A DNA stretch of 64,000 bases from Solanum dulcamara (lineage: Eukaryota; Streptophyta; Magnoliopsida; Solanales; Solanaceae). A program made the translations under genes and the position numbers. The notes under the pieces are model-generated. The model had not been told where the DNA came from and ran no database searches. It saw only the letters and a list, made by a program, of their open reading frames with translations. Numbering within the stretch: the first letter of the stretch is position 1; the number at the start of each line of letters is the position of its first letter. This document shows, in pieces, positions 12,501 through 23,540 of the stretch. Where the stretch lies: positions 3,720,001-3,784,000 of the forward strand of contig NC_077242.1 of assembly GCF_947179165.1 (NCBI RefSeq). The letters run 5' to 3'.

Positions 12501-12834
12501 TTAACCTCCACATCCACCGCCGCAACCACCTCCACTGCATCCACCGCCGCTATCACCACCGCAACAACAACCCTGGGACGAACCAGCATCTGTAGCAGTG
12601 CTGGTTCCAGTTGCTGCAGCACCACAACCACCACTGTTGTTGTTATTACCGGCGACGGCCAAAACAACCAAATTCCCGTCGTTTAATCCGCGGGCCCCAT
12701 TTCCTTTTTCCACATCTCTTGCTCGAGCTTTATCCTTATCATGCTAGCGTTTACCGACGCCTATAACACACAAAAGGACTGAAATGGGTATTACAAAAAA
12801 AACACAGTATAGGCACAAGAATGGTTAAGTCCAT
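12501..12834 (-). pseudogene. Broken duplicate of the Gly/Cys-rich membrane protein gene
   Basis: Aligned with the gene at 10079-10480, the start ATG is at 12834. The frame then shifts in or near a run of eight T (minus strand) around 12793-12800, and returning to the original frame meets TAG at 12744-12746, exactly where the intact copy has its basic CRR cluster. Downstream, the charged linker and Gly/Cys-rich tail remain open to a TAA at 12501. The tail is shorter and lacks the long Ala/Val stretch. A truncated tail-only product from an internal ATG at 12713 is conceivable but would lack the membrane segment. The full protein cannot be made. Confidence 0.8.
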
Positions 12835-12839
12835 AGTAA

Positions 12840-13300
12840 ATAGGCTGTACAACTATTTTAATTAGAGGCAATTTATAACAAGTCAGCTGTTCCCAACAAA
12901 TTTTAAATAATGAAAATTGACCGCAATCACAAATAAAATACTAAGTTTGCTGATAGGTATCTGAGTACAGTTCTATTTATCCGTTCATACTTCCCTCCCA
13001 ATATGAATTTCCTTGTGATATATTATATTTGATTACCAAGAAAGTAACACTTTTCTTCGATAAAAACAATATTTGATGTCTTCGATCGTTTTATGAAATA
13101 TTCGACATGAGGAAATAAGTGTCCCTTTTTATAAGCTTGAGTTACATTTTTAATAGAGTAGCCTTCAAAATATTTTACCGGCAAATACTATAATGAGATT
13201 AGCTTATTAATCTATATGTATAGTACTTGACCAAAGAGTAGTTTATTATTCGCGTGTCAGACAAACAATTAATTTAGTTGGTGATGGAAGACTAAAAGTA

Positions 13301-13333
<33 letters not shown>

Positions 13334-14640
13334 CTCTGAGTCATATATACAATCACGAGCAGATTTAGTGAAGGTTTCACTTTTATCCCCTCAACAATAA
13401 ATTATATTTTATATATAAAATATTTTTTATATTTCTTTGAATATATATAACGATTTTTGAACTTCATGAATATAAAATTAAAAATTGACTAAATAATTAA
13501 AGAATTCAAATTCAAGTTCAAATTTTGAAGTACTACTTTTTTTACTTTCCGGCCCCTTTGTGAAATCCCATGAAAAGGAAGACCTAATAATCATCTCAAC
13601 AAAGTCAACGTAATTTTATTTAATGTTACTGTTTGAATTTTTAAGTAAATATTATGGTTGACCTTCTTCTAGGGTTTAAATGAAGAACGAAACTAACACT
13701 TAAAAAAAGGGATTAGTGCAGACAAACTAATTTTAAAAAAATCACTTTATTATGTAACAAATTCATCCCACATCGGATGGAAAAGAAGAAATGTATCAAT
13801 GTATAAGTGTTTATCCAACTCCATTAGTATGAAGCTTTTTGGGACGTGTCTAAAAACAAATTCGTAAGGACTTGATTCAAAGCGGACAATATCATACTAA
13901 TGTGGAGAGTTAGGATAACGATACGCACGGTCCCAACACACTTGATATATGATCAAATTAATATCTTGCCGATATTAATAACATTTTTATTTTATTTTGA
14001 AATTAGTTAGTGTAATAGCCACAAATTTACTCTAATATATTACCACAAAAAGGAGTGCAGATTAATTAATAGTATCACTACTAGCTTGTTATGACTTATG
14101 CAGTGCTTGTGTTGAACCAAACGTTGTGGAATACATTTTTAATTTTGTTGATATGCTGATACAACTCTTTTACCCATTTTTCGTTGATACCGTATGCACG
14201 GGGTACCCATTTGATACAATTAATTCATGTCACCTAAATTCAACTCTTTTGTTGATACCCATTTGGTACTACTCTTAAGAAAAACAATATTTGATGAGAT
14301 CAAAATATCACTCTTTTTTTTTAGTTATCACTCTTTTTAAAGGCTTGAGCTAAGTAGTTTAAAGCAGAGTAGCCTCTGGAAAAAAAAAAAACTTGCCGGA
14401 CTTTAAGGTTTGAAGAATTTTACATTTATATTTAAAAAAATTCATTCGATACATGCAAAAGTATATCACTTGATTAGTTTTTTTGTGTACTCAAAAGTCG
14501 TGATAAATCAAATCACCAGTACTTTCTTGGAACTTTTCATTTTTTTAGTTCTTATATCCGAGCTGATCATATTTGACCTGGCAAATGCTAATGAGATCAG
14601 TTTATTAATAACATCACATGAATAGCAACTAAATTAAAAT
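12840..14640. repeat. Two further module copies, AT microsatellite and a dispersed repeat; no gene
   Basis: 13060-13680 and 14280-14640 are module copies; the unit between them has lost its gene. 13303-13332 is an (AT)n tract. 13740-13945 looks like a dispersed plant repeat: it starts with 'catcccacatcgga' and ends with 'gacaatatcatactaatg' and 'gtcccaacac' blocks. I see no coding frame. Confidence 0.6.
13767..13777 (+). promoter_or_regulatory. Sequence matching the plant snRNA upstream element
   Basis: 'atcccacatcg' equals the USE consensus RTCCCACATCG of plant snRNA promoters. A weak TATA-like 'tgtataag' lies about 40 bp downstream, but no snRNA body follows. The motif also occurs in dispersed plant repeats, and I regard that origin as more likely. 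Confidence 0.3.
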
Positions 14641-14689
14641 CTTGCATATGTTAATAACATATTTAATCTATTTGAATATTTGAATCCTT

Positions 14690-15120
14690 TTATGCCAAAA
14701 TTATCAAATTACACACCTTATATTTCTATATTTTCAATTATTCCCTACCATTTGTAAAAATTTCAAAAATCCCACTTCTGATACGTAGGAATGATGCTGA
14801 TACATCGCGATTTGATACATAAGTCTTTTTCATGATACATCGCTAGTTGATACAAACCAAACACAAAATGTATCAGTAAAACATAAGTTTTACAGCTATT
14901 TTTGTTGTGTTCATGATATATTAGGTGATATAAGCTGATAATAAGTTTTATTGATATTACAATGTTTGGTTTGTATCAATTAGAGATGTATCATGAAAAG
15001 GACTTATGTATCAAATCGCGATGTATCAGCGTCATTTGTATATATCAGAAATCTGAAGAAAAAAAAAGAAAATTCGAGTAATTATCAAAAAAATCGGGAT
15101 AAATTATAATGGGCTTTTTC
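14690..15120. repeat. Large inverted repeat (foldback/MITE-like) built on GTATCA motifs
   Basis: The arm at about 14785-14880 contains 'gctgatacatcgcgattt', 'gatacataagtc' and 'gatacaaaccaaac'. The arm at about 14960-15050 contains the reverse complements 'gtttggtttgtatca', 'gacttatgtatc' and 'aaatcgcgatgtatcagc'. The outer flanks (14695-14785 and 15050-15115) also pair weakly. The transcript would fold into a long hairpin. It has no coding capacity. Likely a foldback-type or MULE-derived MITE. Confidence 0.75.
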
Positions 15121-15164
15121 ACTATGGAATTTAAATAAGGAAAAATTACTTGATTGAGTGCTTT

Positions 15165-15540
15165 TTAAAAATTAATTACTGATTTTAGCGATATTTTTTT
15201 TTTTATTTATTACCATTTATAGCAATATATAGCAATATTATGATAAATCTACACTTGTATTAAAAGTGAATTATGCATACAATATAAATGTATTATAAGT
15301 GTTTTAAAATATATATTATGTTTGTGTAGTAAGAAACTAACATAATGTATTATAAGTCTATTAAAATATGTGATAAATGTATTATCCATCTATAAAACTT
15401 GTATTATATATGTTTTATAAATAGTTCTCTGCAATATGTATTAAAACTGTATTATAAATGTATTATAAATGTTCAGTGAAATTATTTTTTTATTGCTATA
15501 AATGGTAAATATTTTCTTAATATTGTATATTTACGTAAGT
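15165..15540. repeat. Second AT-rich inverted repeat with 'gtattataaatgt' reiterations
   Basis: Ends near 15200 ('ttaccatttatagcaata') and near 15495 ('attgctataaatggtaa') are inverted copies. Between them, variants of 'tgtattataaatgt' recur. This looks like a MITE or foldback element; no target duplication was resolved. Confidence 0.55.
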
Positions 15541-15587
15541 TTCCCTTTAAGGAAAATACCCTAATTTTATCACAAACTCATATTTCT

Positions 15588-17670
15588 ATAACAACAACTA
15601 CATAGAAGATATCACAAATACAACCATCAAATCAAATACAATCTCCAAACCCCCTGCACAAGGACCATCCTGCTGTTTGTTTGGCTATTTCCTACCTAGG
15701 ATTAGAGTAGCATTTTTCTTTTTCTTTCCTTTCCTTCTACCTTTTGACTGTGCAGGAACTTGTACACATGCAACATATCAATCCACAGTTGGAGGGCCAA
15801 CTATGTGTGATGCATATTACAGCAGTGGCATGATGGAGCAATTCACTATTTGGAGCTTGCAGCTTGTGGAATTCCTCCATGCAACCAGAACTCACATCAA
15901 GGGGTTGGTGCTGGAGTGTCAACAACTGAGATTGGATAGTATGCAGGCACACAAGAACTCTCCAATAGCTAAGCCACCATCTATTAAACCTCCTGGCAGC
16001 AGCAGCACCCATCAACACTCATTATGGGAGTCTAATCTGGGAGACCATTGTTCTTGTTTGTGTGGTTGTTTAGTTGTGAATGCAGGCTGCTGGAATATCA
16101 GAAGCTGTAAAATCCATGAAGCTGCAGTTGCAGATATCATGCCACAGAGTGCTGAAGCTGAATTTGAGTGGAAGCAACAACAACTTCACAGATGTGGAAT
16201 GCAGCAGCTACAAAGACCATCAACAAGAGGAGCTGCAACCAGCCACAGCATCCTTGCAGCAAAGAGTGATATTTGGGACTGCTTTAGAGAATTATTCCCC
16301 ATTTCACATTCTGATCTGAGGAGACAACAACATGGCAGCTTAGGAACTCAACAACACACCAACACTACTCTCATGCCAAATTCCTTGATGCAGCACCTGC
16401 AACAGCTCCCCTACAACTCAAGCTTCCTGGAGCTCCTGGCTATGTCCACTTGTTATGTGCAGGAACAGAAACATGCAGCAACAAGCACTGCAGCTCAGAA
16501 GGACCATCTACAATTCTTGTTAGCATGTTGTCTTGTTTTTGTGGACATGTGCAGGTATTTTAATGAGCTGAACACTTCAAAGGAGCTGATCACTCTATCT
16601 TTGGAGGCAACAAGAAGCTGTGTACAGTTCCACAAAGAGTCAAACAGAGGGAGACAACCTTGTACTCAAAGCCCATCCTGGTTGGCATATAAGGTACCTT
16701 CAAAGGAGCTGATCAACTCACCTTTGGAGGCAACAAGAAGTTGCCTACAGGATTGCAACAACCCTCACAGATCTTATACTTGTTTGGCTCTTTGGTTAGT
16801 TGTTTGGGCAGGTACACAATGTCTCAGAAAAAGGGAGAAAACAGCAACACATGCCCCTTCATGCATACCAGATGCATTCCATCAACAGCTGCAACAGCTA
16901 ACTTACATCCAAGACTCTTGGAACTCCTTTTTGGTTTATTTGTGGATGTGCAGGTACATCCCTGATCAGCCTCGACAGAACTGGAATCATGCAAAGTGTA
17001 AGGCACACACTGATAGACTTCCAACCAGCAACTCAAGTCAGGGTTGCACCACATACAAAATGCATTTTACAAATATTCTGTCCCTCAGCTTCCTTAACTA
17101 CAATCCCAAGCAAGATGACTGCTATGGCTACATTTACTTCCTATCATTTCATCCCCCTTAACTGTGATTGTTGGTTCTGCAAACTTCCTTGGACCAACTT
17201 GGTACGACAAGACTAAAAAGAGCAAAGATGAAAAGAATTTTTCCATCCCATGCGAGATAGAAGTTTCGTATACTTGTTCTTCTTCAATGTAGCTATGTCT
17301 GGTACGTAGCATAGTTGGAATAGGACTAGTGTAGGTTACTTTTCTTTTTTTCTCATGGAAGGGGAGAGTCTCCCTCATTTATGCTTTCATAGTTGAATTG
17401 TACCGGGAGGAGTCCTCTCACAGGTTTACTGCTTTCTAGTTATAGTTAGTATCTTTTTTGTATCGGGGATGAGTTAGCCGACCTTAATGGGTTAGCCGAC
17501 TTATGAACCATCATAGAATCGGAGGTAAGGTTTATGTCCCCCTCCTTGTATTTTTAATTTGATTATTTATGTTAAGGCTTGGGGGTGTTGCCTAACCCCT
17601 GACTGTGCACGAGAGGTGGGAGCCTCGTGTAGGGTCTGTTCCCGTAAAAAAAAAAAAAAAAAAAAAAAAA
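15588..17670 (+). mobile_element. Poly(A)-tailed retroposed insertion with target-site duplication
   Basis: A 25-nt A run (17646-17670) is followed at once by 'ctcatatttct', which also occurs at 15577-15587 just before the element. Three more A residues may extend the duplication to 14 bp. Poly(A) plus variable-length target duplication is the signature of LINE-machinery retroposition. The 2.1 kb body encodes no reverse transcriptase, so it is either a retrocopy of a cellular mRNA or a non-autonomous element mobilised in trans. It contains a 452-codon open frame and internally repeated segments. I do not recognise the family. Confidence 0.78.
15803..17161 (+). CDS. Open frame of 452 codons in the retroposed element, product unknown
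   Basis: The first in-frame ATG is at 15803; the frame is open upstream to about 15677 without another ATG and ends at a TAA near 17161. The protein would be rich in Gln, Ser, His, Cys and Leu, with no domain I recognise. Similar short blocks recur, for example around 'aaggagctgatca' at 16578 and 16700, and several TG-rich stretches end in 'gcagg' (near 16083, 16551, 16807 and 16949). A 1.36 kb open frame in AT-rich DNA is unlikely by chance, but the compositional bias and repeats could keep it open without selection. It may be the coding part of a retroposed transcript, or non-coding. Confidence 0.3.
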   Translation: MCDAYYSSGMMEQFTIWSLQLVEFLHATRTHIKGLVLECQQLRLDSMQAHKNSPIAKPPSIKPPGSSSTHQHSLWESNLGDHCSCLCGCLVVNAGCWNIRSCKIHEAAVADIMPQSAEAEFEWKQQQLHRCGMQQLQRPSTRGAATSHSILAAKSDIWDCFRELFPISHSDLRRQQHGSLGTQQHTNTTLMPNSLMQHLQQLPYNSSFLELLAMSTCYVQEQKHAATSTAAQKDHLQFLLACCLVFVDMCRYFNELNTSKELITLSLEATRSCVQFHKESNRGRQPCTQSPSWLAYKVPSKELINSPLEATRSCLQDCNNPHRSYTCLALWLVVWAGTQCLRKREKTATHAPSCIPDAFHQQLQQLTYIQDSWNSFLVYLWMCRYIPDQPRQNWNHAKCKAHTDRLPTSNSSQGCTTYKMHFTNILSLSFLNYNPKQDDCYGYIYFLSFHPP

Positions 17671-18575
17671 CTCATATTTCTTGGTGGGTCGGGCCTTTGT
17701 ACACCTTGGGCCAACAAACCAGTCCATTGGCTTACTACAACTTTCAAACGGAGATACATAAGAATGGCCCCGAGAAGTGCTGGGCGTTTTTCCTATCGAT
17801 TTTGGATCTTGGCATTCAAAAAGTCTGTCTGTACAAACGATCTAGGCCTGTATTCGGAGAGGTCTTGAACTTTTGGCCTCGCTTAAAAAGTTGTTCCATG
17901 AGTTTAATTTATAGGCATATAATAGTTTTACGGAATATCTCAACAAGTAAAAGTCTGAATCCACTCAATTGGCAACAAGTTTTGGCTTATTGGTACATGT
18001 TGTAAGTATTGTTCCATTTACAAGTCAATACAATTGAAACTCCTGTCCAATAAGCAATATGTTATATTATCTTCACGATCTATTACTTCTTCAAATGTTC
18101 TGACCTCCTACCTCGCAAAACTTATGCAAAATTATTATAACTTTTACTTATAACTGATGGACAATATAGGTTATTTTTCGAAGATTTTGTTAAACATAAC
18201 TAAAAGTTCAAGACTACTCCTTATGTTGTTCTATTTTTGCACTTTCAAAAGCTTATAAATTGCTTGATCATTAATAGGTGCAATCTGATTGACTATATGA
18301 CACAACAGAACGTTTGTTTTGAAGTTCAGAGGTATGATTAAGGTATGAACATTTGATCAGTATGACCTGCCTGAGAAAAATGAAAAGATGAGTATTTTCG
18401 AATGCAATCAATGACAACTTAGCAAAACTTAGCCTAAGAGTCAAGTTATAAGAACCTTACAAGTATTATCATACTAATACCTAAGTAATATATATACTCA
18501 AACTACACTAACAATAAGCATCATCATACAAACAGCTTATTCAGTTCAAGATAAGGCGAAAAATCTTCCATTGCA
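17671..18575. other. Intergenic region upstream of the TED6/7-like gene
   Basis: Unique-looking AT-rich DNA. After the target duplication there is a short less AT-rich segment (17680-17900) with no supported gene. A TATA-like 'tatatata' at 18489-18496 lies about 80 bp before the downstream ATG and is the likely core promoter. Confidence 0.5.
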
Positions 18576-19382
18576 ATGGCTATTGTTCAAAATTTCAACT
18601 TCCCCTACTTCCCTCCATTCCCACCTCATAACTATCCATTTCCTCCACCAAGTGTCTCACCACCCCACCAACCTAATACACCTCCTTTCCCTCCGAAAGT
18701 GACCCCATCAGCACCACGTCCACCAGTCACACCATCACCACCTCCAAAAGTGGCCCCACCACGTCCACCGGTTACACCGTCGCCGCCAAAAGTGACACCG
18801 CCACGTCCACCAGTCACACCGTCACCACCAATTACACCATCACCACGTCCGCCGGTTACACCACCTGCACCTCCACGTCCACGTCCACCCGTTATACCAT
18901 CACCACCACATCATTATCCTAGCCCACCACCTCCATCACCAATTAAGCCACCACCTCGTCCTTTTTATCCTCCACCGCCACCACATGTTGTTCCAACTCC
19001 ACCCCCATCTCCACCAGGACATCATTCGCATACCATCATCATTATATTTGTCTCGCTTGGTGGTCTATTCTTTCTGGCATTTCTCTCAGTTGCTCTGTGC
19101 TGCTTCCTAAAGAAGAAAAAGAAGAAAACCTCTCAGGAAACTGATATCGTGAACGTGGATGAACACAGGAAGGTCCATGAAGATGTCGTAACCCGTTCAG
19201 ATGGAACCAAAGCTGTCATTCTAACAATTGATGAAGATATACATATAGATGAAGAAATAGTGAAAAGGGAGAAAGTGGAGAAGGGTTCACTAGGCCAATT
19301 GGGAGGTGAACATCTTGAAGCTACAAACACTACGGAGTCATCTTCTAGTTCCAATAATCACAATCAAGACCATAAAAGCTGA
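18576..19382 (+). CDS. TED6/TED7-like proline-rich membrane protein
   Basis: Single-exon gene of 268 aa. Residues 10-150 are a Pro-rich region made of repeats of the type PRPPVTPSPP. Residues 153-178 form one hydrophobic segment with the pattern FVSLGGLFFLAF, immediately followed by a run of six Lys. Then comes an acidic tail with the motif VNVDEH, a conserved TIDED-type block and a Ser/Asn-rich end. This order is typical of TRACHEARY ELEMENT DIFFERENTIATION-RELATED 6/7 proteins, first described in Zinnia and Arabidopsis as binding cellulose synthase subunits during secondary wall formation in xylem vessels. There is no signal peptide. The Lys run after the membrane segment predicts that the C-tail is cytosolic and the Pro-rich part faces the wall. 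The ATG at 18576 follows a TATA box at 18489. Pro-rich extensin-like proteins are the alternative, but the membrane and tail motifs argue against them. Confidence 0.83.
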   Translation: MAIVQNFNFPYFPPFPPHNYPFPPPSVSPPHQPNTPPFPPKVTPSAPRPPVTPSPPPKVAPPRPPVTPSPPKVTPPRPPVTPSPPITPSPRPPVTPPAPPRPRPPVIPSPPHHYPSPPPPSPIKPPPRPFYPPPPPHVVPTPPPSPPGHHSHTIIIIFVSLGGLFFLAFLSVALCCFLKKKKKKTSQETDIVNVDEHRKVHEDVVTRSDGTKAVILTIDEDIHIDEEIVKREKVEKGSLGQLGGEHLEATNTTESSSSSNNHNQDHKS

Positions 19383-21388
19383 TAAAAATTGGCAAAAGAC
19401 AATCTCAATTCATATCGTTCTTTGTATCAATGACATAATAATAATCATCACATTAAAGATGAGAGAAAAATGTAACAGGGACATTACAAAAAAGAGTGAG
19501 CAGAACAAGTTAATCAACTTGATGTTTGTTAAATAACCAAGACATGATTTCTTCAAATGTTTTTCTACCTCTGGTGAATGTTGATTTATCTCTAGCTTTC
19601 ATGTATGTAATGCAATGCAACCTTTGCTCCTTGTTATGAACTGCTTCATTAAGAAACTTTAAAGACTAATCTGAATCTAACTTTTCCATCTTATTCACTA
19701 ACTCAGCTCAGACAGCTACTCCATTATGACCCTAAAGTCATTCAGCAATTCAAATTAAGAAACAGATAAGACACAGAGAAATGGTAGGAACATGATAAAA
19801 AATGGATCTTCGACCTAATTCACGACGTGGGAATTGTCTAAGACCATATAAATAAAGCACATAACTCCCCATTCCCAACAGAAGGAAGAAGATTTTTTGA
19901 CAGTCAGGCAATTGGAATAACATGCTTCTACTGCCTCCGTTTCAATTTATTTGACCTACTTTGCTTTCTAGTCCGATGACTCTTTACCTTTTTAGCAACT
20001 ATTTGATTTCAACTTTCCACATTTTGTGAATGAGTCAAAAAGGCACAAAATTTATAGCAAGGTGATTTAAACAAAGGATAGAAAAGGAATCAGCAAGTAT
20101 TTGATTAGATAATCAACCAGATATGTGTGTCCTAGAAGCTCAGCACATCCAAAATTGGCAGCACCAGGAGTACATTCTGGTCACAAATCCATCATAAGTA
20201 CCTGCTATATTTCATCATTTTCCCCTCCTCTATATCGATTGTTCAAACTCATTTTTAGCTGGAGAGGCATAACTTTTTACCATAAGTCCATAATAATCCC
20301 TCCACTCATTTACATAAGATTAGAACAGAGGCAGGAACAGAAATAAGACAGCAGACTAAAACATAACAGAGAAGAAACAGAGCAGACTCCACCAAAAAGA
20401 AAGAAAGAAAGAAAGAAAAAAATACCGTAAATGGCTCAGCAGCCAGACTCCATATCAAGATTGAAACCCTAGTACTATTATTTAAAGTGAAATGTCCAAA
20501 TTTGACCCTAAACTAGCAACGAGTCAACGACTAGTTCCTTTTTCATTTTTTTTTGTTAACTCGAACCCATAGTCTTCATAATTAAACTATTAAAGGCGGA
20601 AGTTGTTTACCATCTAAGCGATTTCTTTTATCGATTAGCATTTCAACTTTTTTTTCCTTGTTATATTTTGTAGCAAAAATACCCTTAGGGGTTGATGATA
20701 AAAATTTTGAGATAAATTTGAAATTAGCTTTATTTCGTATGTAATTTGAGATATTAGCTAAGTTTGAAATTATTTTAACTCATTACTTATATTAAACGGA
20801 TCTGTTCTAGGGAATGCTCTAGTATATTTCTAACGAGTGTTGAAAAGAAAATGAAAAAGACAATCATGAAAGAGAATTGATTTTAAGTAGTAATATAAAT
20901 AGATTATGTAACCTCACCCCTGAATCATATTCTTTTCCACTAATATCTCGTCTGATAGTAATAGCTTCTCCTTTCGACCGTTCTTCCCTTATAACAATTT
21001 TAAAATCCAAATCACTCTCGCAGACTCTTTGACCTTGTAGTCAATTTATTAATGCATTATGGGGTTACTATTTTATATAAAAAATGAAATAAAATAATTT
21101 CAATATACTTATTTATCCCATATTGTGCACCAATATCGTTGGAAAAAAAAAACATAGCTCGCGTGTTGTTTTTGATATTTATCTTTCTTTTTAATGGTCT
21201 AAATATTACTCTATAAGATATTGTTGCTTAGGACGTGGCATAACCAAGGCCTCTAGCTTCTTAACTTTGGATTGATTTTTTTTAACTTCACTACTCCCAA
21301 AATTCTCCAATAAATCAGTGGACACACACTCGTGCTTAATTCTCTATAATTTCTATCACGCCAAAAAGAGAAAGAAATACTAGTAAAG
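19383..21388. other. Intergenic region with a Stowaway-like fragment; no gene
   Basis: A 'cctccgtttcaatttatttg' block at 19936 resembles the terminal repeat of Solanaceae Stowaway-type MITEs, but no second end was found. 20400-20420 is a GAAA microsatellite. The segment 21225-21325 is the promoter-proximal part of the SOUL duplication unit, sharing 'aggacgtggcataaccaagg' with 23796. No coding sequence is supported. Confidence 0.55.
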
Positions 21389-22861
21389 ATGCTGGTAGGT
21401 GTTAATATGAATTTGCTGATGATGAAGCTGTGTTTGTTTCTAGTAATCATTTCCAAATTATGCAATGGTTATTCAACAAAGTTGGATTTCTATCCTCCAA
21501 CTTGCCAAAGAATTGAATGCCCAAATTATGATTTGATTGAATCTGGAAAAGACTATGAAATTCGTCTTTATAATTCTCCTATGTGGATGTCTACTGCACC
21601 AATTGATGATATTTCATTTGTTTCTGCCACAAGAACTGGTTTCCTCAGGTATTTCATTTATCTGTTTCTACGGGTCAGTTTGTGTGCACTGGATTATTTT
21701 GTCCATTAAGATTCGAACACATTAGTAGAAATCACCTAATATTTTTGTTTTTGCTCAAATTTGGACAAGAGACCTTAGGTCATTAGGCCACACTCTATTA
21801 GGTGCTCTTTGTTAAATCTCCATTAATCGACTATTGACAGGAAAAACAATAGAATAAATTAAATATCTAGATAGAAAATCTTTAGAATTTTTGAAAAAAA
21901 TATTACAATATGAATTACAAGAATATTGTGTTTTAGAAAATCAATTGTTAAAAGATAAGTTAGTATTCTGAATTTATACCTAAGATAGGATAGTGTGAAA
22001 TGTGTGAAATGTGTGAAATGTGTTATTGTGTCTCATTAGAAAAATTACAACTAATTCATTGCGAAAAGGTGTCATTTAAATTGTATCATTTCTCTTGGTT
22101 TCTTTTTCAGAAAAACATTCATTTTCCATTCTCACCTCTAAAAAACCCAACATTTGTCTGTCTCAAAACATATAAAATCTCACATTTCATTTTCCAATGT
22201 GTTCTTGTTCTATTTGAGATTCATATGCCAGTAGAAAAAATAGAGAACGTTGTCTAGTACTTCTATTTGAGCTTAAAAGGATATTTATATTATCCGATTC
22301 AGACTTATCTGGGATTGAAGCGTAGTTATAGTTGTTAAATCTTTATACTTCAAATGTGTAGTGTATCCATTTGCTTACAAATGCGATTGTGAACTTGGCC
22401 TTTGCAGGCTATTTAAGTATATTCAAGGAAAGAACAGTTACCATGAAACAATAGAGATGACAGGACCAGTTATGACTCAAGTGAAGCCAAGTGATGGACC
22501 TTTCTGTTCTTCCTCTTTTGTTGTGAGCTTTTATGTACCAAAGAAGAACCAGCCAAATCCTCCTCCAGCTAAAGGCCTTCATCTCCAAAAATGGGGCAAA
22601 ACTTATGTCGCGGTTAGGCAATTCAGTGGATTTGCAGCTGATTCTGATATTCCAATAGAAGCCGCTGCCCTGAGTGCCAGTATTGCTGGCACTAAATGGG
22701 CAGCAGCCATCGACAAAAGCCAAGCTGCAGATAATACTACGATTTATACAGTCGCGCAATACAACTCCCCGTTTGAGTTCAAGAACAGAGTTAATGAGAT
22801 ATGGTTTACTTTTGATTTGGATGAAGTACCTGCTCTGTCTTTTGAGAAGCTCTTGTTCTGA
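21389..22861 (+). CDS. SOUL heme-binding protein, copy 1
   Basis: Two exons: 21389-21648 and 22408-22861, with a GT-AG intron splitting an Arg codon; 237 aa. Residues 1-26 are a hydrophobic leader ending in CNG, consistent with a signal peptide or membrane anchor. The SOUL domain follows from about residue 40 to the end, with conserved blocks CQRIECPNY, YEIRLYN, GPFCSSSF, VPKKNQPNPPP, VAVRQFSG and FEFKNRVNEIW. The product closely resembles the plant heme-binding proteins often called HBP2-like or cHBP1-type. Members bind heme or tetrapyrroles reversibly; the exact role of this one is unknown. I took the first ATG because the tandem copy uses the same one. The C-terminus is eight residues longer than in copy 2. 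Confidence 0.9.
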
Positions 22862-23540
22862 ACTTTGACATTTCAGGAGACATGAAACTATCTCATTTTC
22901 TTGTTTTGTATTATCTAAGTTTAGTTGGGAAGTCCTAGTAATTTTGTATGACCAGAATGTTAGTACATTATATATTGCAAATAAGATAGGTTGTATAATA
23001 CAATCTGATTATGAGGATTTGGTGGTTATGATACCTCTCTGTTGTCAAGATCTTTCACAATAATCCAATGGTTGCAATTTATCAAGTTGAAGAATGGTCT
23101 TGAAGTAATGGTAAAATAGTCTCGGTATGACATATTTGCTTACATTATACTAGATCCTGCGTGAAAGTGAGATGCTTTGTACGTACACTGGGTTGTCCCA
23201 GATGCTTCATGTACCGAATTGGCCTTGGCAACAATTTAGCAAGTTAAATGATGTGTCATGTTAAATTATAAAAAAGATGATTTACTACCTTAGTATTACG
23301 GGGAGAATTAAAGATGATGCTGAAACACAATGGACTTTTTCCTATACCTGTTTGTTCTTTTTGATTTTGGGGAATAGGGAGGGTGGCAACTATGCACTAT
23401 GCAGAGTTTTTTACAACTTAGATCCTAAAAAACTAGCAACTACCCCTTTTAACAAATTTTCTTCCTTAAGAGTCTTTAGCATTATAATTGTATTAAACAC
23501 TTATATTTTAAAATCAAACACTTATATCTCTTATTTTATA

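Noticed and set aside
13767..13860. snRNA gene
   Set aside because: The upstream element is perfect but no U-snRNA body or pol III terminator follows, and the block looks like a dispersed repeat.
18632..18817. Gly-rich minus-strand frame
   Set aside because: Shadow of the Pro-rich repeat of the TED6/7-like gene.
22000..22257. 85-codon frame
   Set aside because: Falls inside the intron of SOUL copy 1, with no conserved motif.
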